10,950 nucleotides of DNA, from assembly GCA_045113695.1 (NCBI GenBank), contig JBGUJG010000133.1, forward strand, positions 1 to 10,950, in the 5' to 3' direction. Numbering within the stretch: the first letter of the stretch is position 1; each line of letters begins with the position of its first letter. The notes beneath the pieces were generated by a model that was not told where the DNA came from, ran no database searches, and worked only from the letters and a program-made list of their open reading frames with translations. Shown here one piece after another: positions 1-6,566 of the stretch. The translations under genes and the position numbers were made by a program. The stretch is from UBA4246 sp045113695. GTDB lineage: Bacteria; Bacillota; Clostridia; Christensenellales; Aristaeellaceae.

Positions 1-2
1 CG

Positions 3-239
3 CTGTATGTCACGCTGGAGCCATGCCCGATGTGCGCAGGCGCGATGCTGCAGGCGGAGCTGGGCAGCTGCGTGTTTGCCGCGTTCGACCCTTCGATGGG
101 CTGCTGCGGAAGCGTCTACGACCTCTCCCAGGACAAGGCGTTCCCGCGGCAGGTGCCTTCGGCCGGCGGTCTGCTGGAGGAGGAATCGGAGCAGCTGCTG
201 CAGCAGTTTTTTAAAGACAAAAGAAACGCCCCCGCCTGA
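3..239 (+). CDS. tadA: tRNA-specific adenosine deaminase TadA, C-terminal part (5' end outside window)
   Basis: Reading frame 3 is open from the window edge to a TGA at 237-239. It carries the deaminase zinc motif LEPCPMCAGAML near the edge; the two Cys of PCxxC are zinc ligands, and the upstream HAE motif lies outside the window. The following region (GCCGSVYDLSQ..., then a helical tail) matches the end of bacterial TadA. The family converts A34 to inosine in the tRNA-Arg(ACG) anticodon and is usually essential. About the last 78 residues are present, roughly half of a normal TadA. The gene converges on the reverse-strand gene ending at 307. Its last codons and stop lie inside that gene's terminator hairpin. 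Other CDA-fold deaminases share PCxxC, but LEPCPMCAGA and the tail favour TadA. Confidence 0.93.
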   Translation: MYVTLEPCPMCAGAMLQAELGSCVFAAFDPSMGCCGSVYDLSQDKAFPRQVPSAGGLLEEESEQLLQQFFKDKRNAPA

Positions 240-252
240 ACCGGCGGGAGCG
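213..252 (-). terminator. Intrinsic terminator of the reverse-strand H1-like HTH gene
   Basis: The arms at 227-236 and 243-252 pair over 10 bp with one G-U pair, around the 6-nt loop 237-242. Read on the reverse strand, the stem is followed by the T-rich tract TTTCTTTTGTCTTT (213-226). On the forward strand no T-run follows, so it serves the reverse-strand gene. It lies 55 nt beyond that gene's stop and overlaps the 3' end of tadA, whose stop codon occupies half the loop. Confidence 0.85.
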
Positions 253-306
253 CGCAAAAACAGGGAGATGTCTTCCTTCGGACCGTGAACGGAAAGGGCG
301 CCCGCT

Positions 307-840
307 TTACTGATTGATGCCCTTGACCAGGTTTTCAAAAAACTCGCTGACGCTTCCGCCGAGGCCGCCGGAGAACAGGCTGCCGATGTTGAACTGGGAT
401 TCCTCGACCGCTTTGCCCTGCAGCAGGTTCATGGCCAGCTTCTTGTTTTCGGCGGACGCTTTGCGGTATGCTTCCACCAGCTTTTTTTCGGTGGCGGTCA
501 CCTTCATGCTGGTGCCCGTGGAGGAAGCGGCTGGTTTCTTGGCGGCAGTGGAAGCGGCGGGCTTTTTCGCCGAAGAGGAAGAAGCCGGTTTTTTCGCTGC
601 GGAAGACGCGGCGGGTTTTTTGGCGGCCGTTCCGCTTTTGGCATCCAGGAGGGATTTCTGGGTGACGCCGGTCGCTTTGGCGATGGCCTTCAGCTGCGCG
701 TCGGTAGGCACGTACAGGGCGCGTTCCGCCTTGCTGATATCGTTGGCGGTCAGCCCGTTTTTCGCTGCTTTTGCCAGCTGCTCCTGTGTGAGGGACGCCG
801 CGGCGCGCGCTTCCTTGAGCCGGGTGGACAGGGTGGACAT
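307..840 (-). CDS. XRE-type helix-turn-helix protein with histone-H1-like AAKKPA repeat linker
   Basis: This 177-residue basic protein has four parts. Residues 5-66 form a Cro/C1-type HTH (LTQEQLAKAAKNGLTANDIS). Residues 72-108 hold four repeats of an AAKKPAAS-like unit, as in histone H1 tails and bacterial H1-like proteins. Residues 112-143 are a charged helical region like the segment following the HTH in clostridial XRE proteins (TEKKLVEAYRKASAENKKLA). The tail, 146-177, is rich in Gly and Phe. The ATG at 838-840 is preceded by AAAGGAGG (849-856) at 8-nt spacing. A promoter (920-948) and an intrinsic terminator (213-252) bracket it as a single-gene unit, divergent from the ttcA-like gene. 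DNA binding through both HTH and lysine-rich linker is inferred. It could be a nucleoid-associated protein or an ordinary regulator with a flexible linker. There are no transmembrane segments. Confidence 0.9.
   Translation of the reverse strand: MSTLSTRLKEARAAASLTQEQLAKAAKNGLTANDISKAERALYVPTDAQLKAIAKATGVTQKSLLDAKSGTAAKKPAASSAAKKPASSSSAKKPAASTAAKKPAASSTGTSMKVTATEKKLVEAYRKASAENKKLAMNLLQGKAVEESQFNIGSLFSGGLGGSVSEFFENLVKGINQ
517..627 (-). repeat. Coding repeats for four AAKKPA(A/S)S units
   Basis: Residues 72-108 of the HTH protein consist of four consecutive units beginning AAKKPA or AKKPA, separated by Ser, Ala and Thr runs of two to four residues. The DNA is a degenerate tandem repeat with unit lengths of about 24-30 nt. 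Synonymous and Ser/Thr differences between units argue against a recent exact duplication. The composition (Lys, Ala, Pro, Ser only) is typical of H1-type disordered DNA-binding tails. Confidence 0.85.
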
Positions 841-919
841 GGAAGAAGCCTCCTTTTATTTGGTTTGACTGGGTTTTTTCTGATGCGGCAGGTTTGCCGG
901 AACGTTTTTTGTTGGATGT

Positions 920-948
920 ATTGTAACACTATTTCCCCATTCAGGCAA
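920..948 (-). promoter_or_regulatory. Sigma-A-type promoter with extended -10 for the H1-like HTH gene
   Basis: On the reverse strand, TTGCCT (943-948) and TACAAT (920-925) are separated by exactly 17 bp. A TG one base upstream of the -10 gives an extended -10. Transcription should start near 913, leaving a leader of about 70 nt before the ATG at 840. The element lies in the 122-nt gap shared with the divergent ttcA-like gene, so expression of the two could interfere. Confidence 0.75.
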
Positions 949-962
949 CAGGAGAAATCGGA

Positions 963-1844
963 TTGAACGATGTTTTGGCTTCCCGGAGCATTCAGCGGGA
1001 CTTTCGCCGGCAGATCTGGGCCCCTTTCTGCAAAGCGGCAGAAACCTATCATCTGATCAGCCCGGGGGACAGGATCGCCGTATGCTATTCCGGCGGGAAG
1101 GATTCCTCCCTGCTGGCCTGTTGCATGAGGGATTATAAGGCTTATGCAGGTGTTGATTTCAGCTTTGAAATCATCATGCTGGACCCGGGCTATGAAGCGG
1201 AGATCCGGGCAGCTGCGCTGGCGAACGCCGGAAGCCTCGGCTTTTCTCCCCATGTCTTTGAGGCCCCGATTTTTGAGGCGGTCGCGGAAGCGACCAGGTC
1301 GCTGTGCCATGTCTGCGCCGCCATGCGCAGGGGATACCTGTACGAAAGCGCCCGGAAACTGGGCTGCAATAAAATCGCCCTGGGGCATCATCTGGACGAT
1401 GTCGCGGAAACGACCCTGATGAGCGTGCTGTTCGGCGGCCGGTTCCGGGGCATGATGCCGTATGTGCCCAGCGACAGCCATCCGGGGATGGCCCTGATCC
1501 GCCCGCTCACCCTCATCCGGGAGAAAGACGTGATCGCCTGGGCGGACAGGATGGCCCTGCGTCCGATTACCTGCGCCTGCCGGATGACGAGGCGGGAAGA
1601 GCCCGGCGCGCGGCGGAAGGTGAAAGAACTGATCAGAAGCCTGGAAGCGGAAACGCCGAACGTGGTCGGCAATCTCTTCGGGAGCCTGAGCAGCGTGTCG
1701 CTGGACACCGTTCTCCGCTACCGGATAGATCAGCACAGCCCCTGGGTGGACAGCCTGGCGGACAGGTTGCATTTCCCGGATGATTCCGATATAATGATGC
1801 AGGAGAAAGGTGGTGCCGGACATGCAGGAGAAGACGGGGTCTGA
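963..1844 (+). CDS. TtcA-like PP-loop tRNA thiolation enzyme (tRNA 2-thiocytidine family)
   Basis: This 293-residue protein is an ATP-pyrophosphatase of the TtcA/TilS group. The PP-loop SGGKDS is at 43-48. CHVC at 115-118 is followed by RRGYLYESARKLG, and then GHHLDD at 141-146. A second cysteine pair (CAC, 204-206) follows the conserved IRPLTLIREKDV block. In TtcA, an adenylated C32 of tRNA is thiolated with the help of an iron-sulfur cluster held by CxxC plus a third Cys. That layout favours TtcA over the lysidine synthetase TilS. The second pair is CxC rather than CxxC. The start is a TTG at 963 with AGGAG (950-954) at 8-nt spacing; a nearby ATG at 970 is out of frame. It is the first gene of the long forward operon and overlaps the next gene. 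The exact tRNA target is inferred. Confidence 0.85.
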   Translation: MNDVLASRSIQRDFRRQIWAPFCKAAETYHLISPGDRIAVCYSGGKDSSLLACCMRDYKAYAGVDFSFEIIMLDPGYEAEIRAAALANAGSLGFSPHVFEAPIFEAVAEATRSLCHVCAAMRRGYLYESARKLGCNKIALGHHLDDVAETTLMSVLFGGRFRGMMPYVPSDSHPGMALIRPLTLIREKDVIAWADRMALRPITCACRMTRREEPGARRKVKELIRSLEAETPNVVGNLFGSLSSVSLDTVLRYRIDQHSPWVDSLADRLHFPDDSDIMMQEKGGAGHAGEDGV

Positions 1845-2682
1845 GGGCAGGATCTTCCTGTTCGCCAGGCTTTTTCTGTGTTTTTTGGGCGCCAGGATCC
1901 TGGTTGCGCTGCCGCTGTTTCTGCCGCTCAGGCTTTCCTTCTGGCTCCGCCTGGGGGTGAAACTGGCCCTCTGCCTTGGTTCGGCAGTGCTGGTCTGCGG
2001 CCCGGAGCGGCTGGTGAGGGCATCTGTCCTTGCCGGGAAAGCAGGGTCCGGTACGGCCGGGCGCCTGACCTATCCCGCTATGGTCAGAAAAACCGCTGTG
2101 CGGCTGCTGCGGGTTTCCCCGTTCCTGATTCCGTTTCTGACCGCCGCGGTCCTGATGTACTACAGCATCTGCGACGATGAGATGAACCTCAAGGCCATGA
2201 GGACCCTCAAGAACATCGGGGACTGTCTGAAAAGCGTGTTCATGCAGTCCTCCCGGACACCCGGTTATGATATCGGCTGCGCGGCTCTGATGATCGCCGC
2301 CGTGTTTTTCATGATGCTTGCGGCTTTTTGGTGGCACCGGGACGTACCGCTGGACTACGGATGGCAGCCGGGATCTTATTACCGGAAACACGCTGCTGTC
2401 TGGCGGAGGACATCCTGGCTGAATTTCCTGCTGGGGGTTCCGGCTTACCTTTTGTGGCTGGCTGCGCTGGTCCTTACTTACCGGTCTCTGAACGCCGGGG
2501 GCAGAGGCGGCCTGTTCAACGCCGTGCTGGAGTCCCGCAAAACGATCGGGGCGATGCTGCAGAACCGGGAGCTGCTGGTCTATCTGGTGCTGATCCTGCT
2601 TTTGGTCTATCTGCCCTGCTGGTGCCTGCGGAAATGGCGGCTCTCCGGAGCCTGCGCGGGAGGACCCGGCGATGCGGCTTGA
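1822..2682 (+). CDS. Multi-pass membrane protein of unknown function
   Basis: I do not recognise a family. From the ATG at 1822 the protein has 286 residues with about six hydrophobic segments, roughly at residues 11-36, 41-60, 99-117, 150-170, 200-221 and 252-270, joined by Arg/Lys-rich loops. There is no evident signal peptidase or lipobox site, and no transporter or enzyme motif that I can see. GTG codons at 1810 and 1813 are alternative starts. AGGAG at 1801-1805 would suit GTG 1813, while GGTGG at 1809-1813 sits 8 nt before ATG 1822. Either way it starts inside the ttcA-like gene, and its 3' end overlaps rsuA by 11 nt, implying translational coupling. Its neighbours are RNA-modifying enzymes, which gives no clear hint of its role. 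Confidence 0.8.
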   Translation: MQEKTGSEGRIFLFARLFLCFLGARILVALPLFLPLRLSFWLRLGVKLALCLGSAVLVCGPERLVRASVLAGKAGSGTAGRLTYPAMVRKTAVRLLRVSPFLIPFLTAAVLMYYSICDDEMNLKAMRTLKNIGDCLKSVFMQSSRTPGYDIGCAALMIAAVFFMMLAAFWWHRDVPLDYGWQPGSYYRKHAAVWRRTSWLNFLLGVPAYLLWLAALVLTYRSLNAGGRGGLFNAVLESRKTIGAMLQNRELLVYLVLILLLVYLPCWCLRKWRLSGACAGGPGDAA

Positions 2683-3376
2683 CGCTTTGCTGACCCGTCT
2701 GGGCTTCGGAAGCCGGACGGAAGTCCAGAAGATGATCCGGGGCGGTCTGGTACAGGTGAACGGGGAGAAGATGCTTTCCCCGGCCTTCTCATGGACGGAT
2801 GAAGCGGTCAGCTTGAGGAACAGCCCGGTCGATACCCGGCTGGAGCGGCACATCATGCTGAACAAACCGGCCGGGGTCCTGACCGCGGCGGATGATCCGG
2901 CGCAGCCGACGGTTTTTTCCCTGCTGCCGCCGGCTCTTCTGTCCCTCAAATGCATGCCGGTCGGCCGTCTGGACAAGGACACGACCGGACTGCTGCTGTT
3001 TACGACGGACGGAGAGCTCGCCCACCGGCTGATCAGCCCCAGGCGGGAGATCCGGAAGGTGTACGAAGCCAGGGTGGACAGCGATCTGACAGAGGAAGAT
3101 GTGATCCGGTTCCGGGAAGGAATCCGCCTGTCCGATTTTACGGCTCTGCCGGCGGAACTGGAAATCCTGGAAAGCCGGCTGGCCAGGATCACCGTCTGCG
3201 AGGGGAAATACCATCAGGTACGGCGCATGCTGGCCGCCACCGGCCACCAGACGGCCGCGCTGGAGAGAAAGCGGTTTGGCCCGGTGATCCTGGACCCGGA
3301 CCTTCCGGCCGGCCGTTTCAGAGAACTGCGGGAGGAGGAGCTTGCCGCTCTGTACCAGGCGGCGGGCATGCGGTGA
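2672..3376 (+). CDS. rsuA: RsuA-family 16S rRNA pseudouridine synthase
   Basis: This 234-residue protein has an N-terminal S4 RNA-binding domain (residues 1-50, MRLDALLTRLGFGSRTEVQKM...). It is followed by the RsuA/RluB/E/F catalytic domain. The signature GRLDKDTTGLLLFTTDGELAHRL is at 98-120, with D101 as the expected catalytic aspartate. The family motif GKYHQVRRML is at 178-187. RsuA makes pseudouridine 516 in 16S rRNA. The short S4-plus-catalytic form and LNKPAGVLTA favour RsuA over the larger RluB, but the exact uridine is not provable from sequence. The ATG at 2672 has GGGAGGA at 2658-2664, 7 nt upstream. The gene overlaps the membrane-protein gene by 11 nt, and its TGA shares one base with the ATG of the next gene. 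Confidence 0.92.
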   Translation: MRLDALLTRLGFGSRTEVQKMIRGGLVQVNGEKMLSPAFSWTDEAVSLRNSPVDTRLERHIMLNKPAGVLTAADDPAQPTVFSLLPPALLSLKCMPVGRLDKDTTGLLLFTTDGELAHRLISPRREIRKVYEARVDSDLTEEDVIRFREGIRLSDFTALPAELEILESRLARITVCEGKYHQVRRMLAATGHQTAALERKRFGPVILDPDLPAGRFRELREEELAALYQAAGMR

Positions 3377-3975
3377 TGGACGAACAGTATTTTGCCAGCG
3401 ACCCGAGCTGTGAAAGCCGTCCGGTTACCTATACCTATGAATTCCGGGGAAAGACGTTCACCTTCAAAACGGACGCGGGCGTTTTTTCCAAAGGGGAAAC
3501 AGACTTCGGCACCGATCTGCTGCTGAACAGCCTGCCTTCCCTTTCCGGACGGACATTGGACCTGGGCTGCGGCTTCGGCGTGATCGGGATCTGCCTGGCG
3601 GCTACCGGACCGGTGGACATGGTGATGTCCGACGTGAACCGGCGTGCCCTGGCGCTGGCGGAGGAAAACAAAAAGGCCAACGGGGTGCGGGCCGAAGTCG
3701 TCGAAAGCGACGGTTTTTCGGCCCTCAGCGGATGCTTCCGACAGATCATCACCAACCCCCCCATCCGCACCGGCAAACAGGCCATTTATTCCCTTTTTGC
3801 CCAGTGCAGGGAGCATCTGGAGGAAGGCGGCGCCCTCTATCTGGTGATCCGGAAACAGCAGGGGGCGGACAGTGCGAAGGCCTATCTGTCCACCCTGTTC
3901 TCGTCCGTTGAGGCGGTTAACAGGAAAAAAGGGTTTTATATCTTCCGCTGCGCGGACGGACAGGCGGCGGAATGA
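3376..3975 (+). CDS. RsmC-like class I SAM-dependent methyltransferase
   Basis: The 199-residue protein is a single Rossmann-fold methyltransferase matching the small RsmC/YbxB type of Bacillota. The SAM-binding motif LDLGCGFGVIG is at 61-71, an acidic strand end (MVMSDVN) follows at 83-88, and the base-flipping catalytic motif NPPI is at 127-130 within TNPPIRTGK. The N-terminal YTYEFRGKTFTFKTDAGVFS is typical of this family. RsmC methylates G1207 of 16S rRNA at N2; that target is inferred by family. ATG 3376 overlaps the rsuA stop by one base (TGATG), so translation is probably coupled by termination-reinitiation. Together with rsuA it forms a 16S modification pair. An in-frame open region extends upstream to about 2950, but it lies inside rsuA and has no family similarity. 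Confidence 0.92.
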   Translation: MDEQYFASDPSCESRPVTYTYEFRGKTFTFKTDAGVFSKGETDFGTDLLLNSLPSLSGRTLDLGCGFGVIGICLAATGPVDMVMSDVNRRALALAEENKKANGVRAEVVESDGFSALSGCFRQIITNPPIRTGKQAIYSLFAQCREHLEEGGALYLVIRKQQGADSAKAYLSTLFSSVEAVNRKKGFYIFRCADGQAAE

Positions 3976-3990
3976 CGGAGGTGCATGGAT

Positions 3991-5163
3991 ATGCGTTATG
4001 ACCGCTCTTTTTTTGACCGGGGCATTGACCGCGGCGGCACCGCCTGCGTCAAGTGGGACAGCCGGGACATGATGCCGGAAGGCGCCGTGCCGCTCTGGGT
4101 GGCGGATATGGACTTTCCCTGCGCCGGGGAGATCCGCGAAGCGCTTGAAAAGCGCGCCGCCCACCCCTGCTACGGATACACGATGCTGCAGGAGGAAGAC
4201 AGCCGGGCCTTCTGCGACTTTGTAAAGCGCCGTCACGGGCTGACTGTTTCCCCGGAAGAAACCGGGCTGCTTCCCTGCGTGATTACGGGGCTCAAAAGCC
4301 TGGTCAACACGTATACCCGCCCGGGAGATCCGGTCGCGATCCTGACGCCGGTGTACGGCCCGTTTACCTCGTCCATCGAGTCAAACGGCCGGAAGGCGGT
4401 GCGCGTCGGGCTGATCCGGGACGAAAGCCTGCGTTATCATATCGACTTTGAACGGCTGGAGGAGGCGTTCCGCAGCGGCGTCCGCTTGTTCCTGCTGTGC
4501 AGCCCGCACAACCCGGTTTCCAGGGTGTGGAACGAAGAAGAGCTTGCGCAGCTGCTGGCCCTGTGCCGGAAGTATCATGTGATGCTGGGGGCGGACGAAA
4601 TCCATGCGGAGTTTGCTTTCGCGCCGAACCGCTTTGTTTCCGTGCTTTCCATGACAGCGCCGGACGACCTGGCGGTCTCCTTCATGAGCGCCAGCAAGAC
4701 CTTCAACATCGCCGGGCTCCAGCAGGCGGTGATGATCTCCCGGAATCCGGATGTGCTGCGGGCGCTCAGCCGGTATCTGGAAGCGGCCGGGGCCGTGTCG
4801 GGCAATCTATTCGCCCTGGAAGGAACCAGGGCAGCCTACCGCTTCGGGGACGCCTGGCTGGAAGGCCTGACACAGTATCTGGCAGGCAATGCGGCCGTAC
4901 TGCGGGATGCTGTGCGGGAAGTTCTGCCGGATGCCCTGCTGACCCCGGTGGAAGGCACCTATCTGGCCTGGCTGGATCTGCGGGCCTATGCCGGGACCTG
5001 CGGGGAACTGGACAGGCGCTTGCGGGAGCACGGGGTCGTGCTGACCGGGGGGACTTTCTTCGGCCCGGAAGGGGAAGGCTTCATGCGGCTCAATTTCGGC
5101 TGTCCGGAGGCCCAGCTGCTGGAAGGGATCCGCCGGATGGGCGAAGCACTGAAAACGAAGTAA
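3991..5163 (+). CDS. patB: PatB/MalY-type PLP-dependent C-S beta-lyase
   Basis: This 390-residue fold-type I aminotransferase-like protein matches the MalY/PatB cystathionine beta-lyase family, which cleaves the C-S bond of cystathionine, cysteine or cysteine-S-conjugates to pyruvate, ammonia and a thiol. The N-terminal DRGIDRGGTACVKWD and PLWVADMDFP are diagnostic. Expected PLP contacts are Y122 (TPVYGPF), N174 (SPHNP), D202 (GADEIH) and the Schiff-base lysine K236 in SASKTFNIAGL. R366 (MRLNFG) should bind the substrate carboxylate. The usual HNPxGR reads HNPVSR, a Gly-to-Ser change at 177. ATG 3991 is preferred because GGAGG at 3977-3981 lies 9 nt upstream; ATG 3985 lies only 3 nt after it. 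It sits 15 nt after rsmC and 22 nt before the dipeptidase. A true aminotransferase is less likely. Confidence 0.92.
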   Translation: MRYDRSFFDRGIDRGGTACVKWDSRDMMPEGAVPLWVADMDFPCAGEIREALEKRAAHPCYGYTMLQEEDSRAFCDFVKRRHGLTVSPEETGLLPCVITGLKSLVNTYTRPGDPVAILTPVYGPFTSSIESNGRKAVRVGLIRDESLRYHIDFERLEEAFRSGVRLFLLCSPHNPVSRVWNEEELAQLLALCRKYHVMLGADEIHAEFAFAPNRFVSVLSMTAPDDLAVSFMSASKTFNIAGLQQAVMISRNPDVLRALSRYLEAAGAVSGNLFALEGTRAAYRFGDAWLEGLTQYLAGNAAVLRDAVREVLPDALLTPVEGTYLAWLDLRAYAGTCGELDRRLREHGVVLTGGTFFGPEGEGFMRLNFGCPEAQLLEGIRRMGEALKTK

Positions 5164-5185
5164 TACAGTAAAGGAGAAACATGCC

Positions 5186-6562
5186 ATGATGGATCGTGAA
5201 AAGATCGAGCAGGTCTGCCTGTCTCTGGAAGAACCGATGGTGGAAACCCTGAAAACCCTCGTCCGGATCCCTTCGGTGAAGGGAGAAGCGGAACCGGGCG
5301 CCCCGTTCGGCGCGCCGGCCCGTCAGGCGCTGGACAAGGCCCTCGAAATCTGTGCATCCCTGGGTTTTGCCTGCTATAACGCCGATGGTTACGCCGGCCA
5401 TGCCGACCTGGGAGAGGGGAGCACGGAAGACGCTCTGGCCATCCTGGGCCATCTGGACGTCGTGCCCATCGGCGACGGCTGGACGCTGCCGCCCTTTGAG
5501 CCGACCGTCAGGGACGGCCTCCTGTACGGGCGGGGGACTTCCGACGACAAAGGTCCGGTGGTCGCGGCGATGTACGCGATGAAAGCGGTGCAGATGCTGG
5601 GCGTTCCGCTCAAACGCAAGGTCCGCCTGATCCTGGGGACGGATGAGGAAAGCGGCTGGGAGGATATCGCGCACTATCAAGCAGTCTGCGAAATGCCCAG
5701 GCAGGGTTTTTCGCCTGATGCCGATTATCCGGTCATCAACATCGAAAAAGGCCTGATGGTCCTTTCCCTGACCGGAAAACTGGCTCAGGACGGGTTGCAG
5801 GTGAAGGAGTTCTCCGTCGGGGAGCGTCACAACGTCGTGCCCGGCATCGCGGAAGCGGTAGTGGCCGGCGGTCAGGAGCTGGCGGACCGGATCACCGGGA
5901 TGGCATTCCCCTTCCCGGTGTCCGCCTTCTGCACGGAAGAAGGCGTGAAGATCCATACGGAAGGCATTCCCGGCCACGCGGCCATGCCGGAGCTGGGCCG
6001 GAACGCCATCGGCCAGATGCTGCTGGTCCTCAAACAGCTCGGCGTTCAGGGAGCCCTCCGCACCCTGGCGGATACCGTCGGCATGGAGTACGACGGCCAC
6101 AGCCTGGGTATCCGCGTTTCGGACGAGGTTTCCGGCCCGCTGACGCTGAACCTGGGCATCATCCGGGTACAGAATGGCCAAGTGCAGGCCACGCTGGACC
6201 TGCGCTGCCCGATTCTTTCGGACCAGCAGGCCCTGGCCAAACGGGCACAGGGACAGCTGCCCGATCTGACGGTCAGCGTCGAGACCTGCAAGGGCCCCCA
6301 CGCTGTGTCCGAAAAGAGCGAACTGGTCACCAAACTGCTGGAGGCCTATGAAGAAGTCACGGGTCTCCCCGGCAAGGCCATGGCCATCGGCGGCGGCACC
6401 TACGCCAAATGCCTCGAGGAAGGGGTCGCCTTCGGCGCCCTGTTCCCGGGTGAAAAAGAGATGGCCCATCAGGCGGATGAATACATTTCCGTTGATGATC
6501 TCCGGAAGAATCTGCGGATCTTTACCTGCGCGATCCTGAAGCTGGCGGCGGAGGAGGAATAA
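5186..6562 (+). CDS. pepV: PepV-type M20 family dinuclear zinc dipeptidase
   Basis: The 458-residue protein matches the PepV (peptidase M20A) family, cytoplasmic enzymes that cut dipeptides with broad specificity, including beta-Ala and Cys-Gly substrates in some members. Zinc and catalytic positions are visible in order: H89 and D91 in GHLDVVPIGDGW; bridging D120 in GRGTSDDKGP; E154 (base) and E155 (ligand) in GTDEESGW; D178 in SPDADYP; and H428 in EMAHQADEY. A lid domain lies between about 190 and 380, with H264 (GIPGHAA) as the transition-state His candidate. Length fits PepV (about 465-470). AAGGAG at 5171-5176 serves ATG 5186, with ATG 5189 as a close alternative. It is tightly linked to patB upstream and manA downstream. 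All ligands are intact, so it should be active. Confidence 0.93.
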   Translation: MMDREKIEQVCLSLEEPMVETLKTLVRIPSVKGEAEPGAPFGAPARQALDKALEICASLGFACYNADGYAGHADLGEGSTEDALAILGHLDVVPIGDGWTLPPFEPTVRDGLLYGRGTSDDKGPVVAAMYAMKAVQMLGVPLKRKVRLILGTDEESGWEDIAHYQAVCEMPRQGFSPDADYPVINIEKGLMVLSLTGKLAQDGLQVKEFSVGERHNVVPGIAEAVVAGGQELADRITGMAFPFPVSAFCTEEGVKIHTEGIPGHAAMPELGRNAIGQMLLVLKQLGVQGALRTLADTVGMEYDGHSLGIRVSDEVSGPLTLNLGIIRVQNGQVQATLDLRCPILSDQQALAKRAQGQLPDLTVSVETCKGPHAVSEKSELVTKLLEAYEEVTGLPGKAMAIGGGTYAKCLEEGVAFGALFPGEKEMAHQADEYISVDDLRKNLRIFTCAILKLAAEEE

Positions 6563-6566
6563 TAAC

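Noticed and set aside
894..925. Forward promoter for the TtcA-like gene (TTGCCG with TGTATT)
   Set aside because: The -10 match is poor and overlaps the much better reverse promoter; not enough to annotate.
750..1823. Reverse-strand open frame of 357 codons opposite the TtcA-like gene
   Set aside because: It runs into the H1-like HTH gene in another frame, and the forward strand shows PP-loop and cysteine motifs.
1633..3192. Long reverse-strand open frame (519 codons) opposite the membrane-protein and rsuA genes
   Set aside because: The forward strand encodes recognisable RsuA with catalytic motifs here; the reverse frame is Arg/Pro/Ser-rich, as expected for an antisense shadow in GC-rich DNA.
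2950..3375. Forward open frame extending the methyltransferase upstream
   Set aside because: It lies inside rsuA in a shifted frame and is compositionally abnormal; the true start is the ATG at 3376 coupled to the rsuA stop.
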